Assembly: GCF_030272615.1 (NCBI RefSeq)
Contig: NC_081413.1
Location: 560,205,945 to 560,269,944 of the forward strand
Reading direction: 5' to 3'
Source of the DNA: Cryptomeria japonica
Lineage: Eukaryota; Streptophyta; Pinopsida; Cupressales; Cupressaceae
DNA: 64,000 bases
Part shown: in pieces, positions 11,945-23,754 of the stretch
Numbering within the stretch: position 1 is the first letter of the stretch
Layout: every line of letters starts with the position of its first letter
Position numbers and translations under genes: made by a program
The notes under the pieces: model-generated
The model's database searches: none
Told to the model about the DNA's origin: nothing
What the model saw: only the letters and a program-made list of their open reading frames with translations

Positions 11945-13374
11945 ATAGTTTAATTAAGATTAGGGTTAGAGTTTAATAAGAGAAAGTGTTTGATTAGGGT
12001 TAGGGTTATGGTTTAATTTTGGTTAGGGTTAGTGTTTAATTTGGTTTAGGGTTAGCGTTTAAATAGGGTTAGGGTTATACGATAATACTTTAGGTTAGGG
12101 TTAGGGTTGGGATTCAAATAGAGTTAGGGTTATGGTACAAATAGATTTACATTTCAATTAGATTTTAGGGTTAGGGTTTAATTACATATTTAGGGTATAA
12201 TTATGGTTTGGACTAGTGTTAGGACCAAGGTTCAATTAAGATTAGGGATCAATTAGCATAATTATTGACAAAGGGCTAGGTTTAGTGTTCATTTGATTCT
12301 ATGTCCAATCCTAACCCTAACTTTAACTCTAACTCTAATCCTAACACTAGCACTAACCCTAACAATAACACTAACCTTTATCCAACCCTAAAACTAACTC
12401 TAATTCTAGCTATAACTCTAATCATAACCCTAACACTAACACTATATTTCTAACCCTAACCTTAAATCTGCATCTAAATCTAACTGTATATATACATAAC
12501 TTCATCTCTCTTGCTTGGATTAGGAAGCTTACCCTCACCTTAGGTAGATTCATTGGGTCGCCAGTTTTTCACTCTCATGTTATGCATAGAATCTGGCGAC
12601 TAGCCCTCACCTTGGGCCTAATTCATTTAATCTCTCTCCAATTCTTACACAAACCCTAGCCCTAATTCTAACTTTAACTATAATCCTTTCCGTAACCTTA
12701 ACCCTAGCTATAATCTTGACCCTAAAACTAAGCACAATTCTATCTCTAACTATAGCCCTAACCTTAACCTTATTTATAATGTGAACCCTAAACATAATCC
12801 TAACTATAGCCATAACCCTAACCCTAACCTTGATTCTATCTCTAATAGTATCCCAAACCTTATTCCTAATGCTTGCACTAAGTACCCTATCCCTAATCCC
12901 AATCCTAATTTAATGTATAATCATAACCATAACTGTACTTGTATATCTAACCATAATATTAACCTTATTCATAATTTTGTCTCCAACCCTAACCCTATTT
13001 TAATCTCTAATTTTAATTTCTAACCCTAACCTTTCTTGAATCTTAACCAAACCGTAAACATACTCATAACTTTATATCTATCTCTAACCAGGTAGTCCTA
13101 ATCAATCCATAATATTAACCCAAACCCTAATCTTAATCCTACACCTGACCCTATTTTAAAGCCCAACCCTAACTATTTTTCTATCTTTGATTATAACCCA
13201 AACCTTAACACTAACACTAACCCTACGAATAACCCTAATCCTATTTCTCTAACCCCAACATATCCCTAATATCAACCCTAAACGTAATACTAAAGCTAAA
13301 CTTATCCCTGACGATAATTATCTCTCTAATCATAACCCTAACCCTAACCCTAACCTTAACCCTAATTAATTTAA
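11945..13374. repeat. Telomere-like array with polarity switch near 12,300
   Basis: From 11945 to about 12,290 the + strand is G-rich (tagggtt). From about 12,310 to 13,374 it is C-rich (ccctaac), ending in a perfect hexamer run at about 13,333-13,360. The order TTAGGG then CCCTAA is head-to-head, the arrangement expected if two chromosome ends were joined. About 12,500-12,610 is a non-telomeric insert with an 8-bp inverted repeat (12557-12600). The stretch 12,007-12,885 is duplicated at 24,246-25,065. Confidence 0.85.
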
Positions 13375-14620
13375 CACTTTAAATGTTGCACTGCAAATTT
13401 TATACATATTCTTCTCGAGGCACCTATTTTTTAATTAATTTTTCACATTAAAATTGAATAGGCAACTTAAGAAGGATATCTCTCCTTGTATTTTACACAT
13501 ATTATTAAATCATATTAAGAGTTTATTAATTTTGGCTTCCATCATTAATCAACTTTGAGAGTGTATTACCAATTCTTGTCTCTATATTAAAGGAATCAAA
13601 TGCTAAAGAGGAAAATTTATTGATTTCATTTACCAAGCTCTCACAATCTTACCTCAAGATTTGTTTCACCCCATCCATTATCAGGAACCACTTGTCTTCC
13701 TTAATTATCTAGATTAAATTATTCTACTTGCTCTTTCTTGTTATCTATACATTTTCTTCTAGGTTGAATTTCTAGATCTATTTGACATTTTTTTGTAGTC
13801 TTATTTCCATTGCATTGTTCCATTCTTTATATAATTAAATAATTGTCCTTACATCCTTTAGGAGGAATATAATCTAAATCTCTGTGTTTATCATAATCTT
13901 CTATCTCTCTATTGTCTATTACCCCAAGACTCTATTGTCTATTCCCCTCAATTTTTGGTGGGTATAAAGAGAAAAAAGCCCATTATGCATTGTATGAATT
14001 GCTTCCTCCATCCTTAAGAGCTATTGAGAGCCATCAAGATTGGTAGATGGAATTTCCATATAGTATTTTGCAGCTACAATTTCATTTTCACTATTTGGTT
14101 CCATCTCCCTTTCATGGCAAAACCGAGCAACTTTGTCTTCCTTTTCCTTTTCCTGATTAAGTTGTACTTCTCTTTTTCTTTCTCAATTTGAATAACTCCT
14201 AGATTTTTATTTTGCTACAATAATTCTACAAGGTTTTATTTTTTATTGCAATTATATTTCACCCTCAATAGTCATGCTTTGTTTATATGACCATAATATT
14301 TACATTTATGATAAAATAGATCTAAACTTTCCATAAATTACTAATGCCAAACCCCTATATTGAAAAATAAGATAAGCTATTGTGGGGGATCTATGTTTTA
14401 TTAAATCCAAATAGAAATCCTTATTTAAATGTTCCAAGACCCTCTTTTATTGGTGAGTCATATTTATCATTAAAAGATCCCAAATTTTCTTAAAAAATCC
14501 AAATCCTTGATATTCTTTGGAAAACTTAAACAATCTTACCTAGATTGGAAAGATCTTTCAATTTGATTAGAATAGGGATCAAATTAGTTTCCATTATTGT
14601 AAAGATAATCTTGAATCATT
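13375..14620. other. Unassigned AT-rich spacer inside the array
   Basis: No clear gene or terminal repeat. On the minus strand near 14,290-14,340 the translation reads FYHKCKYYGHINKAC, followed by a stop. It resembles a zinc-knuckle remnant of the kind found in gag or LINE ORF1 proteins. The surrounding frames contain many stops, so this is only a hint of an old retroelement. Confidence 0.35.
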
Positions 14621-14962
14621 TTAATTAGGGTTATCATTGAATTAGGGATAGGGTTTAATTATGACTCTAGTAAGGGTTAGGATTCAATTTACGTCAATTA
14701 TATGATTTAATTAGGGCTACTATTTGGTTTAGGGTTAGGGGATAATTAAAGTTAAAATTAGGTATTATTAGGGTTAGGATTCTGTTAGAGTTATAATTTA
14801 ATTAGGATTACAACTTAATTAGGGTTAATGTTAGAGTTTAAACATTTTAAATTGTTCATTTAGGGTTATTTCTAGTGGTAGGGTTGACATAGGATAAGGG
14901 GTTAATTAAGGTTGGTATTTAACCATGGTTATTGTTAGGGTTAGTGTTTAATAAGGATAAGG
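14621..14962 (+). repeat. Degenerate telomere-like array, TTAGGG polarity
   Basis: attaggg, tagggtt and related variants, G-rich on the + strand. It ends with the taagg that is duplicated on the far side of the interrupted solo LTR. Confidence 0.8.
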
Positions 14963-15557
14963 TGTTGGAATTAGGGATCACTGAGTGAGGGGGGGGGGGT
15001 GAATAAGTGGTCTACTGGTTAATAGATTTTTAGACTTAATTTTAACCACCAGAACCAGAACCAAATACTTAAAACTGAAATGTAGAAACAAATAACAAAC
15101 AACCACAAGATCATAACACTGGTATATTTACGTGGAAACCCAAATGGGAAAAACCATGACAGGATTTGAACCCACAATATTGTTCCACTATGGCCAGTAG
15201 AAAAACAATATTACAAATGGGGAATGCACATGCATTTAGGCTCACTACTTAGAGCTCACTGCTCAAATATAGTTGCCCGAAAGGCTACAATCCTTAGGGA
15301 AGTCTCACTGGCTTACAATATTATTACAATGTATGAACACTGGATTAGCATCTACTATCCTTGGATGAGTTTTGGTTAAGCACAAATTAACTAACTGGAT
15401 CACCTTCTCTGTTATGCACTGTATCCTGTCTCAGTCACCTATCAAATCAAGAATGCACACGTGAAATTGTGCAAAAATTGATTCTCGATCACCTCTCGCT
15501 CACATATAATCACAACACACACCAAAAAGATCACCCACACCAAATTTGTATACCGAT
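14963..15557 (-). mobile_element. Copia solo LTR, left part (interrupted)
   Basis: Begins tgttggaattagg with the agtgaggggg...gtgaat block that marks the U5 end of Copia LTRs in this window, so the LTR is in minus orientation. It stops at the left end of a nested Copia and resumes at 23380. Left target duplication taagg is at 14958-14962. The motif cgtggaaacccaaatgg (15130-15155) is shared with other Copia LTRs here. Confidence 0.8.
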
Positions 15558-17228
15558 TGTTAATCCTATGAGGATCTGGTTAATACTAAGAGGGGGGTGA
15601 ATCAATATTAATAGCAATTAAAAATTTAAACCAAATTCAAACTTATATCAGATCTGAAATCATTTAAAAAATATCTCAACTTCTTTTATCAGATCTACTA
15701 ACACATTAATCAAATCATTTACCACATCTATCAATTCTTTCACCACTTAAGCAGTCATATAAATTTGATCATATACCAACTTATTATTCTCATCTATCAG
15801 ATCAAACACTTTCTCTACCAACTCTTATCAGTACCGGTAACCTTTTATAAACCTCTAATAAAACATCATATCTGGTGTACTAAAAAATAGTGCATGAAAG
15901 GAAACATAAATAGGAACATCACATGAAAAACATTCCACACATGAACACCATATTTTTTTGATGTGGAAACCCAAAGAGGGAAAAACCACAGTGGGAGTTG
16001 GCACCCACAAATATTTGTACTCTTTTGAAGTATGCTCTATTAGGAGCTTACGATACGCCCTGTTAGGAGCAGACCCTATTAGGAGTCACTCGGTTAAGGG
16101 ATTTGCCTAGCAGGCTGGTTAGGAGATTGATGATCTGTTAGGATCAAACTCGTGAGAGGATTTAACACTCTTTTGAGAGTTGCCCTGTTAGGGGACTTAA
16201 ATGTTTAAAGCCTATTAGGACCTACCTAGTTAAGGGATTTAACTTGTTGCAACTGTTAGGTCACAACAGTGAAAAAGTGATCTGTTACTTGCACTTCTCA
16301 GCTTGCTAGATTAGATCCAGTTATGCTCAATTCTCTGCAACTCTCAGGAAAATCTCACACTACTCATGGATGACTCAACACACCCTCTTAAGAACACCGA
16401 CACAATAAACATCAACTGTGCCATCCTAAATAGCCATCTCAACTAGGTCGGCCACAAAACCCTAATTTCATCATGAAATTACAATACAAATCATAAGAGA
16501 TCATCTCAAATCAATATATAGATCATTACATCAAATTATAATGCAATATCAATCGTTCATTGATCGAAACCCATCATGAAAATCTGATTTGTATCAAAGT
16601 CAAAACCTCAAAACACTCCACTAAGTGTTTCTTCTTGAATCGCACCAAAAAAAGAATCAAACATTTAACGTGGGTTGTGTCATGTTACTACCTTCATGTA
16701 GACTCATCGTCGATGACTGCCATAACAAAAATCATTACTGGTTTGATGATATCTTCACCGGTCCTTAAACCCTACTAAAACCTTAGCAAAAATTCATCAG
16801 AAATTAGAAACATGCCTTTGGATAGTCATCACAAGTTCTGGTTCTAGTCAGATACCCCTTTCCATGATACAAGCTCACATTCCAAACCACAAATCACCAA
16901 TCATCACCGATCGCCCGATTCAATCAAAACATCTCTGCTTTATCGGTTAAAGTCCTATTTCATAGACTTCAATTTTTTGTCGGTAAATCCTATCTTCCGG
17001 TAAACCAAATCACTTAGATGACAAAACAAAACATCAGGAACATCAATAATCATCATTTGACATCAGTTTCTATCAATGACAACACAAATAACTGATCAAG
17101 TCATCTAATCACAAAATCTCAATCTCTTCATCACAAATAGTCTTCTATCCTCTACCGGTGTAGTCATGCATCTTCAACTGCATCACTTGCATCATCTCAT
17201 TTTGAATTAGTTATGGTAAATGCCAACA
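15558..17228 (-). mobile_element. 3' LTR of the nested Copia
   Basis: 1671 bp. It contains a ladder of gttaggag/gttaaggg modules between about 16,030 and 16,260 and the conserved gtggaaaccc motif at 15962-15985. It carries about 100 bp (near 17,003-17,098) missing from the right LTR. Confidence 0.85.
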
Positions 17229-17245
17229 TTCTCCCCCTTTAGCAT
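17229..17245 (-). promoter_or_regulatory. Polypurine tract of the nested Copia
   Basis: The + strand ttctccccctttagc directly follows the LTR. On the minus strand this is a purine-rich aaagggggagaa block next to the 3' LTR, as required for plus-strand priming. Confidence 0.8.
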
Positions 17246-17760
17246 TGATGGCAACACCAATCAGATATACAATCAGAGTAACATCATCATCTGCAACTTG
17301 GCTGCCAGTTTTGTCTTCCTTTAGTGTTCTCCCCCTTAACCAATTCTTCTCTCAATCTGATCTTCAACTTCTCCCATATCTGATTTATTTTCTTCTCCCT
17401 CTTTGACAACAATGCCAAAAGTATAAATGTATCACTTGTCTTCAATTATGTTGCTGCCTCTTCCATCATCTCTACTAATCAAATCAGAAAAGTTATATCA
17501 GAGCATTAAATAAGAGCTTTACATCAGACTTGCTCCCCCAAAGGAGTAGCCTGCACCTTCATCAATCGTTAGTGAAAGATAAACATAAAATCCACATGAT
17601 TGATGCATCTCCATCATTATAGTTCTTCCGATGTAGGGGTCTCACCCCTAGTTTACCTCTAAGAAACTCAAAGGTAGCCTTCGGTAAGGGCTTAGTAAAG
17701 ATATCAACTAGCTAATCTTTACTCTTCACATATTCCATTTACACCTATTTTTCTTGAAAT
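17246..17760 (-). other. 3' untranslated spacer of the nested Copia
   Basis: Between the polypurine tract and the RNase H remnant. It contains further purine-rich blocks on the minus strand, such as that near 17,330, similar to the 3' spacer at 1-223. I see no coding capacity. Confidence 0.5.
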
Positions 17761-20700
17761 CTTTCCCTTAGGAAATGATACTTCAATTTAATGTTCTTGG
17801 TTCTATCATGAAGTACAGGATTGTTAGAAATATTTATTGCACTTGTATTATCACAATAGACTATGTCATCGGTTCAAACATATCTATCTTGAATCCTTCT
17901 AGCACATGTCTCATCCATATTGCCTACGTTCAATTCATGGATACAGCTACATACTCAGCTTCAACTATAGATTGAGAAACACATGCTTGTTTCTTGCTCA
18001 TCCATGCCACTAATCTTCCACCAAGTAGAAAAGCTCCACCGGTTGTGCTTTTCTGATCATCCACATTACCTGCCCAATCAACATCAGTAAAGATATCCAA
18101 AGTAAAATCTCCTTAATAGGGATACCATAAACCATAGTCTACTATGCCTTTGAGATACCAAAAAATTCTCTTCACAACCACCATGTGACTCTCCTTAGGC
18201 TCTTTTTGAAATCTAGCCACTAATCCAACAACATGAGAAATGTCCAGTCTGCTATGAACAAAATAGCGTAGCTTTCCAATCATAGATCTGTACTCTTTTT
18301 CACTAATAGTAGGAGAATCATCTTGCTTTGATAACTTGCATCCTATTACGTCCATCAAAGTTCCTAACAGTTTGCAGTCTTCCATACAGAAAGTCTTCAA
18401 CACCTCTTTGATATACTTGGTTTGACAAATAAAAATACCACCTTCCAGTTGTTGGACCTGTAAACCAATAAAGAACTTTACTTCACCGATTAGAGACATT
18501 TCAAATTCCTATTTCATTATATTAGCAAAATCCATATACATATATTCATTTCCAGCAAAAATTATGTCATCTACAAACACTTCTACTATCAACATCTTGT
18601 CTCGATCAGTCTTCAAATAAATGTTGATGTCCTCACTGGTACGTTGGAATCCAATTTTGATCAGATGTGCATGTAATCTCTCATACCATGCTCTCGGTGC
18701 CTACTTTAGACCATATAGTGCTTTTTACAATTTACACACCATGTCCTTATCATCAGTCAAGGAAAATCCATCTGGTTGTTCACTGTATACTTCTTCTAGA
18801 ATTCCATTCAGAATGGCTGCTTTGACATCCATTTGATAAACTTTGAATCCCTTATATGCAGCAAATGCCAGTAGCATCCTTACTCCTAATCCAACAACCA
18901 GTGCAAATGTTTCACCATAATCCTCATCTTCTTCTTGACCATACCCTTTGCAAACTAACCTCGCCTTGTTTCTTACAATTTTTCCTTCTTCATCCAGTTT
19001 ATTCCTAAAGACCCATTTTGTTCCAATTACATTCTTATCCTCCCATCTAGGAACAAGTGACCATGTTTGATTCTTCTCAATTTGATCTAATTCTTCATTC
19101 ATTGCATTTACCCAATCATCATCCTTTAGTGCTTCCTTTACTATCTTGGTTTCTATTGTAGAAATCAAACATGAGTTCTCTCAGATCTTTCTCTTGGTTT
19201 GCACACCTGCATTCTTATCACCAATTATCTTCTCTTGCGAATGGTTTAATCTAACATATCTAGGTATTGTCTATGTTAGTTCTGCATCTTCTGCATTAGG
19301 TTCTTCATTTTCTTCCTCATTGTCATTGCTTATCGGTTGAGCATCTAATTGCATTTGTCGGTTCTTCATTATTCTTTGCCTCTGGTTCAACGATCACAAG
19401 TTTTTTCTCATTATCATGCTTTTCAGGTTCTAATCTGCTTGTACATTCAGACTTATCAGATAGACCATCAACTTTTACATTAGCACTTTCAACAATTTTC
19501 TTAGTTCTCTTATTGTAACATTTATATGCCTTACTCTTAGAAGAGTAACCAAGAAAAATTCCTTCATCAAATTTTGCATCAAATTTCTCAGTGTAGTTAT
19601 CTCTCTTAATAAAACATTGACTTCAAAATTTTTAAAATAACTTACACAAGGAGTTTTTCCATACCATAGCTCATAGGGTGTCTTACTGTTACCTCTCTTC
19701 ACTAGTACCCGATTTAAAGTGTATACAATAGTACTGACTGCTTCTCTCCAAAACATTTTGGATACATCACCCTGTAATAACATGGTTCTTGCATCTTCAA
19801 CTATTGTTCTATTCATCCTTTCTGTTGTGGTGTCCTCATAACAAATATATGTCTCTTGATACCCTATTCATCACAATACTTAACAAATTCATCAGATGTG
19901 AATTCACCTCCCCGATATGATCTTAAACACTTCAGGTTCTTACCGATTTCATTATCAACCAGAGCTTTAAATGATTTAAATTTACTAAATGCTTCTGTTT
20001 TCTCCTTCAAAAATGTCACCCACATCATTTTAGAATAGTCATCAGTGAAAATCATGAAATACCTATCACTGTAATAACTTTGTTCTCATAGGGCTACAAA
20101 GATCAGTATGTACCAAATTTAAAATATTCTCAGAAATACAATTCTTTCTCTTGAAAGAAATAGATATCATCTTACCGATTTGACAATCTGTGCATATCAC
20201 ATTATCTGGTTTGACAATTTATGGCAATCCTCTTACAACACTTGACTTGCTTATCTTAACCAAATTATCAAAATTAACATGACAACATCTTTTATGCCAT
20301 AACCAACTGTCTTCCATTCTTGCAGCCAGACAATTATTAATATTACTATTCAAATGGAATAAGTTACCTCTAGTTTGCTTCCCGGTAGAAATCAGTTCAA
20401 CATTACCTCCAAGAATTCTGCGGACTCCACTTTTAAACTCAAGAAAGTAACCTTTATCATTGAGCTAGCCAACACTTAAAAGATTATGCTTTAGACCGTC
20501 AACCCAGAACACATCATCAACATTACTCTTCCCATTTAGAGAAATTGAACCTTTACCTTTCACCATGTAGGAAAAGTTATATCCAAATCTAACAACACCT
20601 CGATCAAATTCATCAAGGGTTATGAACTTACTTTTATCTCTGGTCATGTGGTGTGAGCAACCACTGTCTATAATCCATTCATCACTATTCTCCATATGAG

Positions 20701-21500
20701 ATACCAATGCCTTTTTATTTGTCAGTTCCTCCTTCATGGCTACAAACACAATTTTCTCATTGTCATCTTCATCTTCAGACTATTAATCGGTCACACCTTC
20801 ATCTACTTCAACATAACAATGTTTCTTGCCATTTCCTTTGAATCTCCTAAACTTCTCTTTCTTATTAGTGTTAGGGTAGTTAGCAACAATATGACCAATT
20901 TTACTACAAGAGAAACACTTCAAAGGTAGCTTTCCTTTATACTTGTCGATGCCACTTGGAAAACTTTTTGCTAGAAGTGCCTCAAGTTCCATCACTTGAT
21001 CTTCATTGTCTTCGTTTCCTCGATTACTTCCATGACTTGACCTGCACTCATGATTTTGACATATATCTTTTCCATTTCTATCAGATGAATCGATAACAGA
21101 AGCTTTAAAGGAAGATTCAATAGATTTTGTTACACTATTGTCAAAACTATTTAACTCAAAAGTTGGAAGCTTACCAATCAATGAATCAACAGTTAGCTTA
21201 TCCTTTGAAATAGATCTAAGTTATTGGATTGTAGATACTCTTATAGCATACTGAGGTTGAAGAGTTCTAAGAATTTTACTTACTATTGCGTCATCATCCA
21301 TTTTTACCTCCAGCACTCTTTATGCCACCAACAACTTCTTTGATTCTCTGACCATACTGTGCAATATTTTCTCCTTCAAGCATTCTCATGTCATCGAAAT
21401 TTCCTCTCAATATTTCCTCTTTGGCTCTTTGAAGATGCTTATCTCCTCCATAGATTATATCTAACTTTTCCCAAACCTCACCTACAGTTTCCAATCCTTG
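17761..21500 (-). pseudogene. Copia gag-protease-integrase-RT-RNase H polyprotein, broken
   Basis: Reading right to left: gag at 21294-21494. A zinc knuckle at about 20,880-20,930 reads CFSCSKIGHIVANYP, where the last cysteine is replaced by tyrosine. Protease WIIDSGCSHHMT lies near 20,640-20,680. The integrase core fragment FTDDYSKMMWVTFLKEKTEA lies at 19864-20055, then TPQQKG near 19,828 and the integrase C-terminal part at 19475-19816. RT includes WVFRNKLDEEGKIVRNKARL and YQMDVKAAILNG (18725-19168), then VKFFIGLQV to YLKGIVDYGLWY (18113-18499). RNase H remnants include FTDVDWAGNVDDQKSTTGGA and SIVEAEYVAVS (about 17,940-18,110). Stops and at least two frame changes disable it. The lineage resembles the last Copia in the window (57426 onward). 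Confidence 0.85.
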
Positions 21501-21794
21501 AACATCAATATATTCTTAATCAGATAAAGTAATAGCAATAGCTTCTAAGGCTTGCATGTAATCTTATTGCTCTCTGAGTTCATCCAGTGTCAAGGGAGTA
21601 GTAGGTGGAGAAACATATTTTGTTTCAACTTTCTTCCAATATTGTGCACCAAGACCTTTGATGTAGATCTTCATTATGTCTTTCCAGATATTGTAGTTAT
21701 CCTTGTTGAACTTAGGACCCTCTTTCTTCATCATCTTGACTTCCTCAGAATCTTTCCCTTAAGCGGTTAGGCATTCTGCACACACAAGACCAAT
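21501..21794 (-). other. Gag N-terminal remnant and leader of the nested Copia
   Basis: Lies between the recognisable gag segment and the primer site. It probably holds the decayed start of gag plus a short leader. No intact start codon can be chosen with confidence. Confidence 0.4.
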
Positions 21795-21806
21795 GCTCTG
21801 ATACCA
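21795..21806 (-). promoter_or_regulatory. Primer binding site, initiator-Met tRNA type
   Basis: The + strand gctctgatacca, complement tggtatcagagc, lies 2 bp from the LTR start at 21809. This fixes the minus orientation of the element. Confidence 0.9.
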
Positions 21807-21808
21807 AT

Positions 21809-23379
21809 TGTTAATCCTACGAGGATCCAGTTAATAATGAAGGGGAGGTGAATCAGTATTAATAGCAATTGAAACTTTAAACCAAAATCAAACTTATATT
21901 AGATCTCAAATCATGTAACAAATATCTCAACTTATTTTATTAGATCTACTAACACATTAATCAAATCATTTACCACATCTATCAATTCTTTCACCACTTA
22001 AGCAATCATATAAATTTGATCATATACCAACTTATTATTCTCATCTATCATATCAAACACTTTCTCTACCAACTCTTATCAGTACCAGTAATCTTTGATA
22101 AAACTCTGATAAAACATCATAACCGGTGTACTCAGAAATAGTGCATGAGATAAAAAATAAACAAGAACATCACATGAAAAGAATTCCACACATGAACACC
22201 ATAATTTTTTGATGTGGAAACTCAAATAGAGAAAAACCACGATGGGAGTTGGCACCCACAAATATTTGTACTCTTTTGAAGTATTCCCTATTAGGAGCTT
22301 ACAATACACCCTGTTAGGAGTCACCCGATTAAGGGATTTTCCTAGCAGCCTGGTTAGGAGCTTGATGATCTGTTTGGATCAACCTTGCGAGAGGATTTAA
22401 CACTCTTTTTGAGATTTTCCCTGTTAGGGGACTTAAATGTTTAAGGCCTGTTAGGACCTACCTGATTAAGGGATTTAACCTGCTACAATTGTTAGGGAAC
22501 AGTAGTGAAAAAGTGATCTGTTACTTGCACTTCTCAGCTTTCTAGATCAGATCTAGTTATGCTCAACACTTTTCAACTTTCAAGAAGATCTCACAATACT
22601 CTTGGATAGCTCAAAACATTCTCTTAAGACCACCGACACAATAAACATCAACTGTGCCATCCTAAATAGCCATCTAAACTAGGTTGGCCACTAAACACTA
22701 ATTACATCATTAAATTACAATACAAATCATAAGAGATCATCTCAAATCAATATACAGATCATTAGACCAAATTAAAATGCAATATCAACTATTGGTTGAT
22801 CAAAATCCATCACGAAAATCCAATCTGTATTAAAGTCAAAACCTCAAAACACTCCACTAAACATTTCGTTGTTTGCCAATAAGTTCTTCCTTGAATCGCG
22901 CTAAAACAATAATCAAACATTTAACGTGGGTTGTGTCATGTTACTACCTTCATGTAGACTCATCTTCGATCACCACCATTACAAAAATCATTATTGATTT
23001 GATGATATCTTCACCGGTCCTTAAACCCTACTAAAACCTTAGCAAAACTTCATTAGAAATTAGAAACATGCTTTCTGATAGTCATCACAAGTTTTGGTTC
23101 TGGTCACATACCCCTTTCCATGATACAATCTCACATTCCAAACTACAAATCACCAATCATTGTCGATCGCCCGATTCAATCAAAACATCTCTGCTTTACC
23201 GGTTAAAGTCCTATTTCACAAACTTCAGTTTTTTGTTGGTAAACCCTATCTTCCGGTAAGTCATCTAATCACAAAATATCAACCTCTTCATCACAAATAG
23301 TCTTCTATCCTCTACCGGTGCAGTCATCTATCTTCAACTGCATCATCTTATTCTACATCAATTATACCAAATGCGAACA
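21809..23379 (-). mobile_element. 5' LTR of the nested Copia
   Basis: 1571 bp, homologous along its length to 15558-17228. Scattered substitutions and a deletion of about 100 bp (joined near 23,258) account for the shorter length. The gttaggag ladder is at about 22,290-22,500. Confidence 0.85.
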
Positions 23380-23754
23380 CCGACACCCACAAAATAGGTC
23401 ATTCACCATATTAGCCTGAAGATGTAACATGTATTCACATGTCATCTTGACTTGGTCCAAAAGGATAAATGTTGATCACCAAAATGATAATAAGATGATG
23501 TATCTAAGTCGACCTAATCAACATAAACACAATTCAATGCATTGCAATCACTGGAAAGCATTCAGACCCAAAAATGCTTTGTTTATCTTGAAATATTGGT
23601 TCGCACGCTACTGGTTAACACCTACTTCCAGATAGGAAGAATCACGACTGTTGGATCAAATCTCTGTGAAGATTTGCCATCAATGACAACCCTAAACCAA
23701 AAATTAGTCACCGAAAACCACCAAAAATCATCGGGTGAGTGTCAATTGACAACA
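23380..23754 (-). mobile_element. Copia solo LTR, right part (interrupted)
   Basis: Resumes the LTR that stops at 15557 and ends gacaaca at 23754. It is followed by taagg (23755-23759), identical to the left target duplication. Joining the two parts gives an LTR of about 965 bp. Confidence 0.8.

Larger units (their letters stand above)
15558..23379 (-). mobile_element. Full-length, decayed Copia retrotransposon
   Basis: Two long direct repeats (15558-17228 and 21809-23379), each starting tgttaatcc and ending ca on the + strand, enclose a minus-strand Copia coding region in the order gag, protease, integrase, RT, RNase H. The primer site abuts the right LTR and a polypurine tract abuts the left LTR. 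Flanks are ccgat (15553-15557) and ccgac (23380-23384), a target duplication with one change. It sits inside a solo LTR, which it therefore post-dates. Visible LTR differences and indels, plus many stops, show it is not recent. Confidence 0.9.

Noticed and set aside
7508-11949. atag on both sides of the truncated Copia as a target duplication
   Set aside because: Only four bases match, the left copy is not adjacent to an LTR end, and atag is common in the array.
12607-13023. Open frames on both strands within the telomere-like array (also 24745-24993)
   Set aside because: Their translations (alternating R, V, I, K or N, P, S) are just the repeat read in frame, and the two minus-strand frames match because the DNA block is duplicated.
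14963-23754. A single large Copia with LTRs 14963-17228 and 21809-23754
   Set aside because: The outer parts are not repeated at both ends. Two separate target duplications (taagg outside, ccgat/ccgac inside) show a solo LTR with a nested element.
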